Below, piece after piece: positions 1 through 11,988 of a DNA stretch of 64,000 nucleotides. The notes beneath the pieces are model-generated. The model was not told where the DNA came from. It ran no database searches and saw nothing but the letters and a program-made list of their open reading frames with translations. Position 1 is the first letter of the stretch. Each line of letters begins with the position of its first letter. The DNA comes from Rhypophila decipiens (Eukaryota > Ascomycota > Sordariomycetes > Sordariales > Naviculisporaceae): positions 62,001-126,000 of the forward strand of contig MU858153.1 in assembly GCA_033297075.1 (NCBI GenBank), read 5' to 3'. The position numbers and the translations under genes are program-made.

Positions 1-930
1 AGAAACAGAATTTGGGTGGTTGTACAAGTTTGGGTGTCAAGACACAACGATGAGCTTTTCCACGTGCAACGGCTGCCGAGGAATCCAAGGGCCGAAAATT
101 CATGTCGGCAGGTCGGCTCATGGCAACCTGTGCCCTGTCAGTGTCAGGGAAGCAATAAGAGACTTTGCGGGGAGATAAACGGCCGCTGATTGGCTGTGTC
201 TTGGACCCTCTCTTCCCCGCAATATTTTTTCATCGGCTCTTGGGATCCTCGTCTGATTCCAATGCCAACTGTCAAGTGCCTGGCTTGCTCAAGTGTGCTT
301 CCCTCTTTTCCCGGGATGAATAATTGCACCCGTGCTTGCGTGACACATAGGACGGGAATGGATTGGGTTTAAAACCACTTCTCGAAATCTTGTTCTCTTC
401 GATTCAGAAGCGTCTCACGAGAGCCGACTGTAGTATTTTCGAGACCGCCACCCTACTTTAAAAGAAGTTGTGTGTTCTAGATCCGAAGTAGATCGGCATG
501 TGCCCGTCGTCCGCGCCCAATCACAGACGGCGAATTGCTTCCGACATCGCCACTTGGGACCACTCTGCGAGCCGTGCGCGGCAACTTTGCTCCAGGACCC
601 CACACTCCAGGGACCGATTTTTTTGGAGCAGGTCAGACTCACACCGTGACCGCCCCGAATTGCTGCCGGGCCTGACTCCTCCAAGATTTTGGGCCTTCTT
701 TGATGATCCCAGACCGATTCCTCCCCCGATCAATCCACCTTTCCGAATCATCATCGGATTGAACCCCTTCTGCCACTTTATGAAGGCGGCCATACACAGC
801 AGCACTCATTCCCCTCCGTAGCAGTTCAAACTGCTGCGTTTCCTTATTCCTATTCCGTTTGTTATAATTCAATTCCTCTTTCATTCTTTGCTTTGCCAAC
901 CTCTCCGCTCTTTCCGACCACCTGCCCACC
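1..930. other. Intergenic, 5' region of ILV2
   Basis: No gene is supported here. The stretch from about 480 to 930 is the promoter and leader of the acetolactate synthase gene. It holds a TGACTCC element at 673-679, one base from the Gcn4/CpcA consensus TGACTCA. The last 100 bases before the start codon are pyrimidine-rich, as is common just upstream of fungal start codons. Short ORFs on both strands show no recognisable domain. Confidence 0.6.
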
Positions 931-3259
931 ATGCTCCGTTCCCGACAGGCCGGCCGCGCCTTGAAAGCGCTGGCTGAAGCGCAACCATCTAGCCAACGCG
1001 CCTTCACAACCTCACAAAAGGCTCTTGCTGTACGAGCTGGACGCAAAGGACCCCTGAATGTCAGGAATCAAGCCACGGCCGCCTCGCCAGCGTACGTTTT
1101 ACCTCGTGCTCTTACGAGCAGTGACTCATACTCGCCATTGAGACTTGCTGACATGTTTTTTGGAAAGTGAGGTACGGCCGAAGCCCAGCCCGTCGTTCAA
1201 TGCTGCCCCGGCCCCCGAAACCCGAAGCCATGTGCAGCCCCTCGTCAACGCCCAGAAGAGTGAAATGGACGAGTCGTATGTTCACCGCCGCCCTCTCACA
1301 CAAATTTTCACGTCTAACCGAGACTGGATAGGTTCATTGGCAAGACTGGAGGCGAAATTTTCCACGAGATGATGCTGAGACATGGTGTGAAGCATATCTG
1401 TGAGTAGTGGTCCCCTTATTGGCGACGAATTGAAGTGGTCTAACCCCTCTGTAGTCGGTTATCCTGGCGGCGCTATTCTACCCGTTTTCGATGCCATCTA
1501 CAACTCCCCACATTTCGACTTTATTCTCCCCAGGCACGAGCAAGGTGCTGGCCACATGGCTGAAGGCTATGCTAGAGCCTCAGGAAAGCCCGGTGTCGTC
1601 CTGGTCACATCCGGCCCTGGCGCCACCAACGTCATCACCCCTATGGCTGATGCCCTAGCTGACGGTACCCCGATGGTTGTGTTCTCCGGCCAGGTCGTAA
1701 CGTCCGCCATTGGAAGCGATGCCTTCCAAGAGGCCGATGTTATTGGAATTTCTCGGGCTTGCACCAAGTGGAATGTCATGGTCAAGAGCGTCGCGGAGTT
1801 GCCACGGAGAATCAACGAGGCGTTCGAAATCGCCACCAGTGGAAGACCCGGACCCGTCCTCGTGGACCTTCCCAAGGATATCACTGCCGGTGTCCTCAGA
1901 AGAGCCATTCCCACAGAGACCGCCATTCCGACCATTCCCAGCGCCGCTTCCCGGGCTGCCATCGAGCTCAGCAAGAAGCAGTTGAACGACTCGCTCCGCC
2001 GTGTTGCTGATATGATCAAAATCGCCAAGAAGCCCGTCATCTATGCTGGTCAAGGTGTAATCTGTTCCGAGAACGGCCCGGCCCTGCTGAAGGAGTTCGC
2101 TGAAAAGGTCTCGATGCCCGTTACCACTTCCCTCCATGGCCTCGGTGGCTTCGATGAATTGGACCCGAAATCGCTCCATATGCTCGGCATGCACGGTACT
2201 GCATATGCCAACATGGCTATGCAAGAAGCTGACTTGATCATCTCTCTCGGCGCCCGTTTCGATGACCGTGTCACTCTCAGTATCCCCAAGTTCGCGCCTG
2301 CTGCTAAGGCTGCGGCTGCAGAGGGGCGCGGCGGTATCGTCCACTTCGAAATTATGCCCAAGAACATCAACAAGGTTATCCAGGCCACCGAGGCTGTCGA
2401 GGGTGATGTCGCCAAGAATCTTGCCCTTCTCATGCCGATGTTGGAGTCCAAGTCCATGGCAGACAGGAAAGCCTGGTTTGATCAGATTAACGAGTGGAAG
2501 AAGCGGTGGCCCATCACAGACTTCGACCGCGGCACACCGGATGGCGCGATCAAGCCTCAGCTCCTGATCGAGGAGCTCAGCAAGCTGACTGAAAACCGGA
2601 AAGAGAACACTTACATCTCTACTGGTGTCGGTCAACATCAGATGTGGACTGCTCAACACTTCCGGTGGAGACAACCCCGCAGCATGATCACTTCTGGTGG
2701 TCTGGGCACCATGGGCTATGGCCTTCCAGCCGCCATTGGTGCCAAGGTAGCGAAACCCGATGCCCTGGTTATCGACATTGACGGAGATGCTTCATTTGGC
2801 ATGACTTTGACCGAACTGTCGACTGCTGCGCAATTCAACATTGGTGTCAAGGTTATTGTGCTGAACAATGAGGAGCAGGGTATGGTGACGCAATGGCAGA
2901 ATCTGTTCTATGAGGACCGTTATGCCCACACTCACCAGAAGAACCCTGACTTCATGAAGCTCGCGGATGCCATGGGTATTCAGCACAGACGTGTGGTCAA
3001 GCCCACTGATGTTGTGGACAGCCTGAAGTGGCTGATCGAGAGCGACGGACCTGCTCTTTTGGAGGTTGTAACGGACAAGAAGGTGCCTGTCCTTCCAATG
3101 GTACCCACAGGATCTGGTCTCCACGAGTTTATTACCTGGGATAGTGGTAAGTACTAAAAACCCTCTGCTGTCTTGCAACAGATTGCTAACAATCCAACAG
3201 AGAAAGATAAGAAGCGCCGTGAACTGATGCGGGAGCGCACTTGCGGCCTCCACGGCTAA
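931..3259 (+). CDS. ILV2: Acetolactate synthase, catalytic subunit (mitochondrial)
   Basis: Condenses two pyruvates, or pyruvate with 2-oxobutyrate, in the first shared step of valine, leucine and isoleucine synthesis; a TPP- and FAD-dependent enzyme of the mitochondrial matrix. Five exons by my reading: 931-1091, 1168-1275, 1332-1399, 1455-3146, 3201-3259. All phases agree and give 695 residues, the usual fungal length. The first 60 or so residues are rich in Arg, Ala and Ser and poor in acids, like a mitochondrial presequence. The catalytic-glutamate region HEQGAGHMAEGYAR lies near residue 140. The TPP/Mg motif runs from GDASFGMT (about 555) to NNEEQGM (about 582). The last exon encodes the conserved tail ending RERTCGLHG. 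A perfect Gcn4-type TGACTCA lies in intron 1, so general amino-acid control is likely. Identification is firm; only exon edges could shift slightly. Confidence 0.97.
1122..1128. promoter_or_regulatory. TGACTCA, Gcn4/CpcA-type site in ILV2 intron 1
   Basis: Exact seven-base match to the fungal general-control element, inside the first intron of ILV2, about 190 bases after the start codon. ILV genes are classic targets of Gcn4-family regulators. A one-mismatch relative (TGACTCC) sits upstream at 673-679. Function is inferred; a seven-base motif can occur by chance. Confidence 0.4.
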
Positions 3260-6200
3260 GTGGAATAATTGGACAACTTTGAGTTAACGCGATGATTTTG
3301 ACTGATGGCCCCAGATGGTCACATGGCCGGCCTGCTTTGGTATTTTCCCTTTCATGAACGCGCTTCAAGTTTTGGGGTTTACGGTTTTTAGGAGCACACA
3401 AAATTCTGGCACATTATTTGGCATTGAAGCCAGATATTATTATTGCATGACCAGGGGCAGGCAAAACTAAAAGTATGGCTGCATATCCTTTGGTGGTGGT
3501 GAGATAACTGGTTGGTACGGAGTTACCACATGGTGTGAGGTGCTTTCGACAATAACAAAATAACACAAGTAAAAAGGCTGATTGGACCACCACCTTTATT
3601 TGTTCTTATGGTGGCTTTGTATATATTGGATAATGGATACCATGGGTGTTTTGTTTTGGCGTCTTTATACATTCGGACTCTAGTGCTTCATGTTGCTGGT
3701 TTTAGTGAATTTGATCCGAATAACCAGTTTTCCATCCAGGCTTGTCATGTTAGAATTCGGCCTTGAAGGATCAACGTTTGGGAATGTCTCACCGATCAAG
3801 CCAATCCATTTTTTTCCTTTGACGAACGAGGCGGCATACTGAATCATAAATGTATGTACATATGTCTTGGAGTTTGACAGGAAGTACGGAGTACAGATGG
3901 CGGGTCCGTAGGAGACCTCCCGAAGCAGGCCAACCAATCAGTCATGGGTGTACGACCGACGATGTTGCACCAACACCGTACGGATACACGTTCAATAATG
4001 ACCGATCGATATGACAGGCCCTAGTCCTCGTGTCAGGTACAGTTTGGATCCTCGAGATAATGCACAGGAGATTAGTCGAATAGAACTGAGATTACAATGA
4101 GACAGTCAGATAGAGGACGACCCGCTTCACAGTTCACGCTGCAGCTTGCTTATACATAAGGTAGGATGGATGGAGTCTTCGAAAGTAACGCTGGCTCCGT
4201 AGGGAATAGGGGGATCGCTTCAGGGAACAGGATGACGAACTATCGGGTTCAATCGCTAGAAGGAAAACAGAAGAAAATGGAAAGGGCAGATCTGAAACAG
4301 TCCAGCCTGCTCATGTGCCAGGGCATGTGCCTGCGCTAGTGCATGGTTGCCTACTGTAGGTACCGGATCTGTACACTAATGTCCATCCTGGACCCGGCTA
4401 ACCCGTACCGCCTATACAGTACGGGGGTACCTGCTCACAGACTTCTGTGGACAGGGGAGGTACGTATAGCTTCCCATTCCATCATGAAGATATCCTCATC
4501 TGAATTTTTCCGAGAAGGAAACATCGTCTCAGAGAATTAGACTTGTTGTCCAAGTTTCTTGCACGAGATAGATACCAAGGCTTCACCGCCGCCCTAGGGC
4601 TTACATTGCGGTCTCAACATTCACACATTTGGACGAACCACAGCAGCTGAGCAGCCTTACCCCACATTCACACTACACATCATCGTCGTCCCGTTTTGGG
4701 AAGTCACAGAAGGGACGACCTCTCTTCTTTGCTACTGCCAATTGATGAGAAGCGGTGAACTCATCTTTCATGTTGTCGGGCATTCAATCACCAGCACTCT
4801 TGACTCTTGAGCACATCTCCCACACACTCTGTCTTTGATCCCGCGCTTCGATTTTCGGAACCAAATCTCGGATACGCAACCATCCCGTTCGGGAAACTTT
4901 CCAAGCATCTTCATCACTTCCACCGGGCAACAAGCACCCCGTGCATCGCCCTAATCACGGAATCCAGCCGGCGGACGCACAGATGGAGTAGTATTCGATG
5001 TACCTGGGAATGAGTATCTATCAAGCAGTTGGACGTTTTACACTGGCCCGGACAATAAACCTGATCGACTCGGTACCAGACCTCAGCAAGAAAATCCGGA
5101 TGCCCTCGAGGCTGGCACGTCGAAAAGCCGCCAAACGGAAAGCCGCCAAAGGTCGCCAATTTCATCATATGCGTAAAGTTGTGCCATGCATCTAGAAGCA
5201 GCGAAGATCGAGTCCAGTTCAAATTTCCGTCTCTAATTGCTAACTTAATGTCTGCAGATTCTTGCTTTGTTATTCTCAAGCAGGATTCCCAGAAAGAAGT
5301 TTTCTAGTAGCGAACAGGCTGGAACAAGATGTGCGTCTGCTTGATTCATATGCAGCTCCGAGGGCGTAAAGAGCTTGGTGTTGTATGGAGAGAAAGGCCA
5401 ACACCATACGCATACGCCCCCCCTTAATTTTGCCTTGCCTCAAATCTGCGCCCAAGAGAAAAATTTTCCTGCAACTCTCAACATTTTGGCCATTCAGCGC
5501 AAAACGATAACAGGTTGGGATAGTTGACATTGTCCACGTTATTGTCTCGCAACATGCCACTTCTGCACGTCTTGGGTGTGGCATTTTCCCCAGGTCTGGG
5601 AGAAATTATGCAAGGTACCAGACTTTTGACAGCGAATCCAGACCTCTGTGCTCACCTAGGCAGCCCGGTCTACCGAAGGCGAACCAGATATCCGGATGTG
5701 GCGGTGAGAACAGAGATCTTCCTGGGATCTTTTCAGAGAGATCTGTTGCCTTACACCTAGTCTCTCTTCCGCCCCCGGTAACTAACCTGCAAGCACTCCA
5801 GCTTCGAGGTCGCCCGAATGGGCCAGCCGCCTTGGCTAGTCTGCCGGAGAGTTGACACCCGGCAGTCTTGCTGTGTTGTGATTCCTCTCTCTCTCAAAGA
5901 TAAACATTTTTTTTCCCTTGCTCCACCAAAGTGGTGGGATTTATAAAAGGATGAAGAGCAGGCAGCATGACCCGTCTGGTGGCTGCCATGGCATGTTTCC
6001 TTTTCCTCGACACACAACACACCACAGCCTATCTTCGGTCAACCCAACCCTTTCCGTCTTTCCTTCTGTACGGCCGTATTTGCTCCTTTCCCTTTCCCCG
6101 TCTCCTAACTTCAGTCTGTCGTTCTCTCCGTCATCGATGATACCTCGAGTGTCAAGGCCTGATTGTCTCGTCAAGCCCAACCTTGTGCCGGACCTTCACC

Positions 6201-6277
6201 TTCATTGCGAGCATTTATATCTTTTCGAGGCTTCCCCAAAGGACGTTGGTACCAGTTGAACCCCCTCGATCATCGCC
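3260..6277. other. Gene-free gap of about 3 kb
   Basis: Contains the ILV2 3' region and the 5' region of the downstream zinc-finger gene. The longest ORF, 121 codons on the minus strand at 4914-5279, has no recognisable domain and is probably chance. A short tandem duplication occurs at 5124-5150, where the 12-base unit AAAGCCGCCAAA appears twice, 3 bases apart. The 400 bases before 6278 are pyrimidine-rich and probably form the leader. Otherwise nothing is visible. Confidence 0.5.
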
Positions 6278-7913
6278 ATGCAGCGCAACGATACCGCTAT
6301 CGCTTCACATGGAGATGGTTATTCGTTGCCAGATATACGGCGACACTTGAGAGCCATTTTCTATTGGTTGCGGAATGACGAGGACGCTCAGCGTTTCTAC
6401 GAGCTAAACCAGGCTCCTTGGAGCAACAACGTCTGCCGTGAGTAAATACTGCCTTCCTTGCCCTCATTTCTGGCTAACGATATCTTCAGGACCACTCTCC
6501 AGGCTATCTGCTCTGTCAGCTTCGAGTAACAATACAGTTCCTTCCATGGCCATGTCCAACCACTCGCTCTCGGACGACTTGACATGGAGAGGCGAGGCCC
6601 ATCCTCCGATGACCGCCTTTCCGACATACAACGATATCGCATTTCCTCAAGCTCCGCAAGAGCCAGCCCGGTACCTTGGACAACAGTGGGATACGCTGTT
6701 GTTCATTGATAAAGGGCGGAGGATGCGAACACCTACCTCACGTGGGTCATCTTCAAGGGGCAGAACCCCATTGCCCTTGCCACTACAATGCCCACTCTGC
6801 GCGGTAGTTGGGCTCGTCGTGTCGTGCCAACGGCAGTCGGAATTTAAACGACATCTGAAAAATAAACATTCGCATAACAAGGTGTACCTTTGCCCTCACC
6901 AAGGCTGCAGTCTCGCATTTGACGGCGAATGGGCCTTCAACGAACACTGCAGGAGGGCTCAGCGACACACAGTGAACAGCTTGCAAGTTACTCCTACCAA
7001 GTTGCAGGCGCAGAAAGTCTTCGCATGTGGATTCTCGATCTGCAGAGATATTCTGGAAGCCGAAAATGACGAGGACGCCGAGGAAAAGCTCAACGGGTAC
7101 ATCTCTCACATCAGCGACCACCTGAAAAAGAATCCCAAGCCGCAATGGAACTATGCCGTTTACTTCAAGAATCTGATGTATCAGAAGGGGCTCAAGGATC
7201 TTTGGAAATCTCGCAAAAGGGCGAATACAGGCATCAAATGGCAACCCCAACCTCACAACTCGTATGTCTTGATGAAAATCATCGAAACCCGTCGCTACTA
7301 TGACGCGGCATTGCTGGTCCAATGTGTTGAGGCTGTGGGCTCTCCACCATACAACAAACCAGATTCACCCGCCTTCCCACTCCCACACAATCTGTCACAC
7401 CCCTTGGAAATTGGTGCTGGTGGCGATTCGGTTCATAATGTGGCAGAGCTTCAAACTAACGACCCTGCCGGCCTTTCCAAGGACGCTTCCGTTTCGCAGA
7501 CGACGCCGCCGATAGCCCAGGAAGAATATCCGATCCATTTCCCATCCATGAACGACTCTCACGTCCAAATCTCCCAGGAGACCGAGAAGGTGTTGCCTCG
7601 ATCCTACGATCTGACCCAACCATGCACGCACGCTGTCTCTTACCTGAATTCCGACCACCAGAGCCAGGTTGGGTATGACGTACACCAAATGTCATCTCCT
7701 TTCTTTCCGGGTAGCCTGCCGGCTACTCATCAAGCATCACAATACTCAAGCGCGCCCCAGAACTGGAACTCGGCTGGCTATTTTCCGCCTGAATATCAGG
7801 ATCACCTCATTGATCCCGAACTCCTCGCAGCCAACGACTTCCCTAGGACCGATCATTCAATGTACCTTGAGACAGCTGAGGATGGAACAGACCTAGCCCA
7901 AGACTACGCTTGA
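6278..7913 (+). CDS. C2H2 zinc-finger protein, putative transcription factor
   Basis: Two exons, 6278-6437 and 6490-7913. The 52-nt intron has a GCTAAC branch point and a clean phase-1 joint, giving 527 residues. The ATG at 6278 is preferred because it adds a 53-residue exon that reads straight into the main frame. Two adjacent C2H2-like fingers lie near residues 153-213: the first opens with CPLC, with the H-x4-H pair of HLKNKH; the second is CPHQGC ... HCRRAQRH. Basic and serine-rich sequence precedes them. The C-terminal 200 residues are rich in Pro, Ser, Gln and His, like a disordered activation region. Two fingers fit nuclear DNA binding, but the target is unknown. It shares its general plan with the larger gene at 36896-40099 but is not obviously its duplicate. 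Confidence 0.85.
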
Positions 7914-10018
7914 TAAGTCCGGATTCAGCACGTCCTTGCATACCTCGGTTTACATCTACCTGCATTCACCTACATCTCTTCTACGATTATATCGTTGTAA
8001 CATCACCAGGGCAGCACGACCAGGACCCCAGCAGACCCTGGAGGCGTTGCCCGTTTTATCTGTACTACCACCTCACGCCATAACCCTAACCTCATTTCTT
8101 GGTTTCTTTTCATTTCACGCCCAAAAGAGAATAACAGGACCGCATCCACTCCCAAGCCATATAACCTAGATTGTAACAGTTGGCATTTCTTCCCTGTCAT
8201 TTCTCTCCTTCCTTTCCTAACGTCTCATCTCAGAACCGGGTACCCAGATTGTCTAAATTACCCCAATCCCCATGCAATAATGACCGATAGCCCTACCATG
8301 TTACGATATACTACGAACGAATATCTATGTCCACACATATGTATGCTTTATATACGCGACATGATGTATGACCGGCTGGTTGGATAATTCCCTTTATGAC
8401 TTTTGTTTAATCTTTTGGCACTACGTTTCTTTTGCTTTCCTTCGCTTCTTGCTCGGTAAAAGGGTTAATAGAGAAAACGAAAGGGATCACTAAACCGGAG
8501 GATAAAAATTAACGTCATGTCTCGTTGTACTTATATCATTGTAATATATATTTTTCAATTTATACCTTTTAATCTTCGTTGTTTGATGCTCCTCCTAGTA
8601 TTTGTATCTACATGTGGAATTCAGAACGGGATGCCATTAGCACGATGTTATACAGAAGAAATGATGCCATCAGGCCACTACCTCCAAATGGAATACATAC
8701 TTCCCTTCCCTGGAGCTAGGGCTTCTCTAACACGAAATAAGCCCACAAGATTACCTCTCGATTATATTACTTGACACCCCGGAGGTTATAACCTTGAAGA
8801 ACATAGATAGAGAGTGTCTCGAACCATAACATAAGAGTGATTACCTTTTATCAGCTATGAACTTGGAACCAAGTCCCTCCGTCTTTTATATAAGAAGGGG
8901 CAATGCGGTTTTAGTTTAGGTGTTATAAGAGTTCGAAGCACTGAGTACCTACATGTAATAATTTACGAACGGGTATTAGCTGCTCCAGACTCTTGCGGCA
9001 ATAACTTGGCCCAGGGAAGAAGAAGTGGAATTTATCTATCGCCCGCCCATGAGTACAAAGTCGCACCCGATCGCCTCCATTGACAGACTTGAACAAGACC
9101 AAGGACATTCTCTAGGCGCGCCTCACGAACTTCTCCACCACGCAACTTCCCGAGGCAAAATCCATCATATTCGTTCGCTGCGTCGTCATCAGTCTGTGTC
9201 GTCTTCCTGCTGTTGCACATGTGCTCATGGGCCCCACTCGAGTACATACAAATGGGAGAAAACGTTGGAAATCAGCAGATATCGATAAGCTTAAATAGAA
9301 GCTTAAACTTAGACTCAAGTTTAAGCATATAGCACATTCTGAAGTTGCGACTACCTACCCAATACGTGAAAACTGGGATAAGAACTAAAAGGTACCTGGC
9401 TTATTTGTGAAAGTGCTGGGCTCTTACTAGTACTCGTTGAATGGGCGCAAATTCCATACCTGGTTTTCGTGTGCCAAATCATGTCCACTCCCAGGACTAC
9501 TGACTTGGTCCCTCCATAAATAAGCAGTTGTCACATGAGTAGAGTATAGCAATGACATATTTATTCTCGTAAAGGGTACATATGATACCTAATCATACCA
9601 GGAGAAATCCACCAGACAGGTAGACGAGTATGGGTTGCACAAGCCACCAGCAGCCGTCCTAGCACCCAAGCCAAATACGAAAGCAGCCCAATTTCCCAAG
9701 TGACCTGACCTATCCCGAAAAAGAAAAAGACGCCCGTGGGATTGTGAAGAGGACCCGTGAGGTTGAAGAATGAAACCATGAGCCGGATAACAAGAGACGT
9801 GGTGAGGACCCGGAAACGTGGGGATCGTTGTGCCGACGCGAGCTCCAATCAACCGATTGTATGCCCGACCAGAAGCAGAACGCTCCCATACCAAAGGAGC
9901 AAAAGAAAAGAGCCGACCAAGACCATGGGATCTCCCTGCACCAGCAGATAACTCCAAGCGCCATTACAGTCTTAAAGTCGTTCGAAGGAGAAAAGTCACA
10001 CCCAGAAAAGAAGAGCAG
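7914..10018. other. Intergenic between convergent genes, AT-richer in part
   Basis: The two flanking genes end into this gap, so no promoter for them is expected here. By eye, 8400-8960 is richer in A and T than its surroundings. A perfect short hairpin lies at 9301-9326. ORFs up to 122 codons on the minus strand around 9589-9957 overlap in several frames and show no domain. No gene is supported. Confidence 0.45.
9301..9326. repeat. Perfect 10-bp inverted repeat with 6-nt loop
   Basis: GCTTAAACTT at 9301-9310 is the exact reverse complement of AAGTTTAAGC at 9317-9326, separated by AGACTC. A partial copy of the left arm (AAGCTTAAAT) sits about 15 bases upstream. It lies between two convergent genes but more than 600 bases past the H4 variant stop, so a terminator role is only a guess. 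Confidence 0.7.
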
Positions 10019-11212
10019 CTACTCCTCAACTTCCCGATCAGTGGCATGGCGAGTAGTCTTTGAGTGTGTATACGTTTCTGGATCAAACCCCGCAATAGGC
10101 CGTCCGAGGCGGCGAAGTGCGAAGATAACCTACGGTACTCGTTAGTCTTGCAAGCAAAATGCGCCATCCCCTTGGCTGGTTGACCTACATCATTGACGGT
10201 GACAGTCTTGGCTCCACGATACTCCACGTATGTAACGCAGTCTTTGACGATCTGGATGATGAGTCAACGCGGTTAGCATGGTGTATAGAGAAGAATGTGG
10301 GAAGCAATGGTGACTAACCTGGGCCAAGAACTCCTTCAGCACCTGTCGGGTCAGATCGTAAATTGCCCCGGAAATACGCTTCACTCCTCCACGACGAGCG
10401 AGACGACTGTGCGAGGAATGTTAGCCGCTGGTCCAAGACGAGTCTTCTGCATCCTCTACCCAAAGAACGGGATAAGACGACAGGGCAGTGAACGCTGGAA
10501 GAACCAGGCGAAGGGATAAAAACATACCGAATAGCAGGCTTTGCTGAGCAGAGGGTAAAAGCAAAGTGTCAGTGACGGAAAAGGCTCGACGATGAACAGA
10601 GAACAGTAGGACCAAAAAAAGAAAATCGATGGAGGAAAGCCGGAGGACTTGAAGAAAGAAAAGCGGCATGCAGACTTGTCCGAACTCTCACGGTCCCCAC
10701 GTGTAGCGCATGGATGTGTGAGAATCCATCACCACACTCTGCGGATAAGAGGCGTAGAAACGAGGGTTCGGAAGAAAAGGCAGACAAGCCAAGAAGAAAG
10801 TAAGAATGATCTGAAATCAGACCGCAAAATGTATAACACAAATCCGCAATCGAGTAAAGGCTTGGCAAAAGGTAGGCATATCGCCACCGTGAAAACATCA
10901 CGACCGTGAATCACTTCGAAATGAAAAACAGCTGACAGAACCGATAAGTCAACTTACTGATGCCTCGAATGGTATCCTTTATAATTTTCCTGGTCGATTC
11001 ATGTCAGTCAGTAAATCCTGTCAATACAAAATCCCCACTCGCAAGGAGCCGAAAGCAAGGTAAGCTTAAAGGGAGGTAACTCACCGGTGTCTTTTCACGC
11101 CTGTTTTGCCGCCGATTGACTTTCCTCCTATAAATCCTTTCCCGATGGTTGCAACTCCAGGACGTCTGACGCCACCGGGTCCACCCCTCTGTGGAATTGT
11201 CGACGGGGGCAT
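10019..11212 (-). CDS. Divergent histone H4 variant (H4v-like)
   Basis: Six exons on the minus strand: 11212-11085, 10989-10958, 10543-10528 (16 nt), 10406-10319, 10251-10189 and 10129-10019. All joints are GT-AG and in phase, giving 145 residues. The core matches histone H4 closely: KRHRK near 40, [20 protein letters not shown] near 53-72, then the second and third histone-fold helices ending ALRRLGRP. The N-terminal tail is not the canonical SGRGKGGKGLGKGG tail. It is a longer Gly/Arg/Pro-rich stretch, but keeps lysines and the GVKRHRK basic patch. The C-terminus runs about 20 residues past the usual GFGG end. Neurospora has a divergent H4 (hH4v), and this is probably of that class. Expected to assemble with H3 in nucleosomes, but deposition sites are unknown. 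The identity is firm; the variant's role is inferred. Confidence 0.88.
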
Positions 11213-11988
11213 AGTTCGACTGGGCTATGAGCGATAGACTTGACGATATAATATCGATGCCAGTGGGAAATTGGAAGCGTGAATGAATGTCTGAGAGTTA
11301 CAGACGCGGATGCAGGTGTGGTGGCGGTGGCTTGTGGTGTCGTTGCTCCGTACCTGGGAGAACTGTTTTGCTCGGTTCAGCTAGGCCGAGTGGCCCGGGG
11401 GTGGGTCTCTAGAAATGTGGGGTAATCGAGACAGGTGGGGCAACATTACGTATGTATTGTCCGTTGGTTGACTTGGTTCTGAGGAGGGGGAAGGCACGCA
11501 CGAGGTACCTACCGTACTCAGGCTACCTTCGGATCTGGGGTACCTTCGAACACGACTTCTCTCTTAACGAAGGAAACACCACAAATGAAGGACTGTTCAT
11601 CTGCCAAGATCGAAAATACCTCGAGGAAAATGCAGGTCTATTTTGTCAACGGGCTTAGGTGCGGAGTAAGGTATGAAGACATTTGACGAGGCCCAATATG
11701 CTGTGAGCAAGCACAGTTGATTCACTTGGTGGCAAAGGACTTGTTCCTTTTCCAAAACTAAATTATTAAACTGGCCAGAAAGTGCAAAAGCCAGACTCCT
11801 CGTAATTCTATGAAGCCTTCATTATTCAAAGTAGCGTGCGTATTTCTCCAGCGCACACGCACCATTATTGCACTCTGGTATACTATGCAAATGCGTCAAG
11901 AAACACAAACAACTAAACGCCAGTAACCAAACCCAAGGCGGTCCGAAAACAGACAAGATTCTTCCACGCAGTAGTTAAGCTTGATTGG
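11213..11988. other. Intergenic: H4 variant 5' region and Svf1 3' region
   Basis: Holds the promoter of the H4 variant gene (reading leftwards) and the 3' end of Svf1. No paired, shared histone promoter is seen: there is no H3 gene divergent from it, unlike the canonical fungal H3-H4 pairs. No other coding sequence is supported. Confidence 0.5.

Noticed and set aside
1655..2674. A 339-codon minus-strand ORF
   Set aside because: It lies entirely antisense to ILV2 and has no domain; it is a shadow of a GC-rich coding frame.
4914..5279. A 121-codon minus-strand ORF in the gap before the first zinc-finger gene
   Set aside because: No domain or conservation signal, and overlapping ORFs on the other strand; judged chance.
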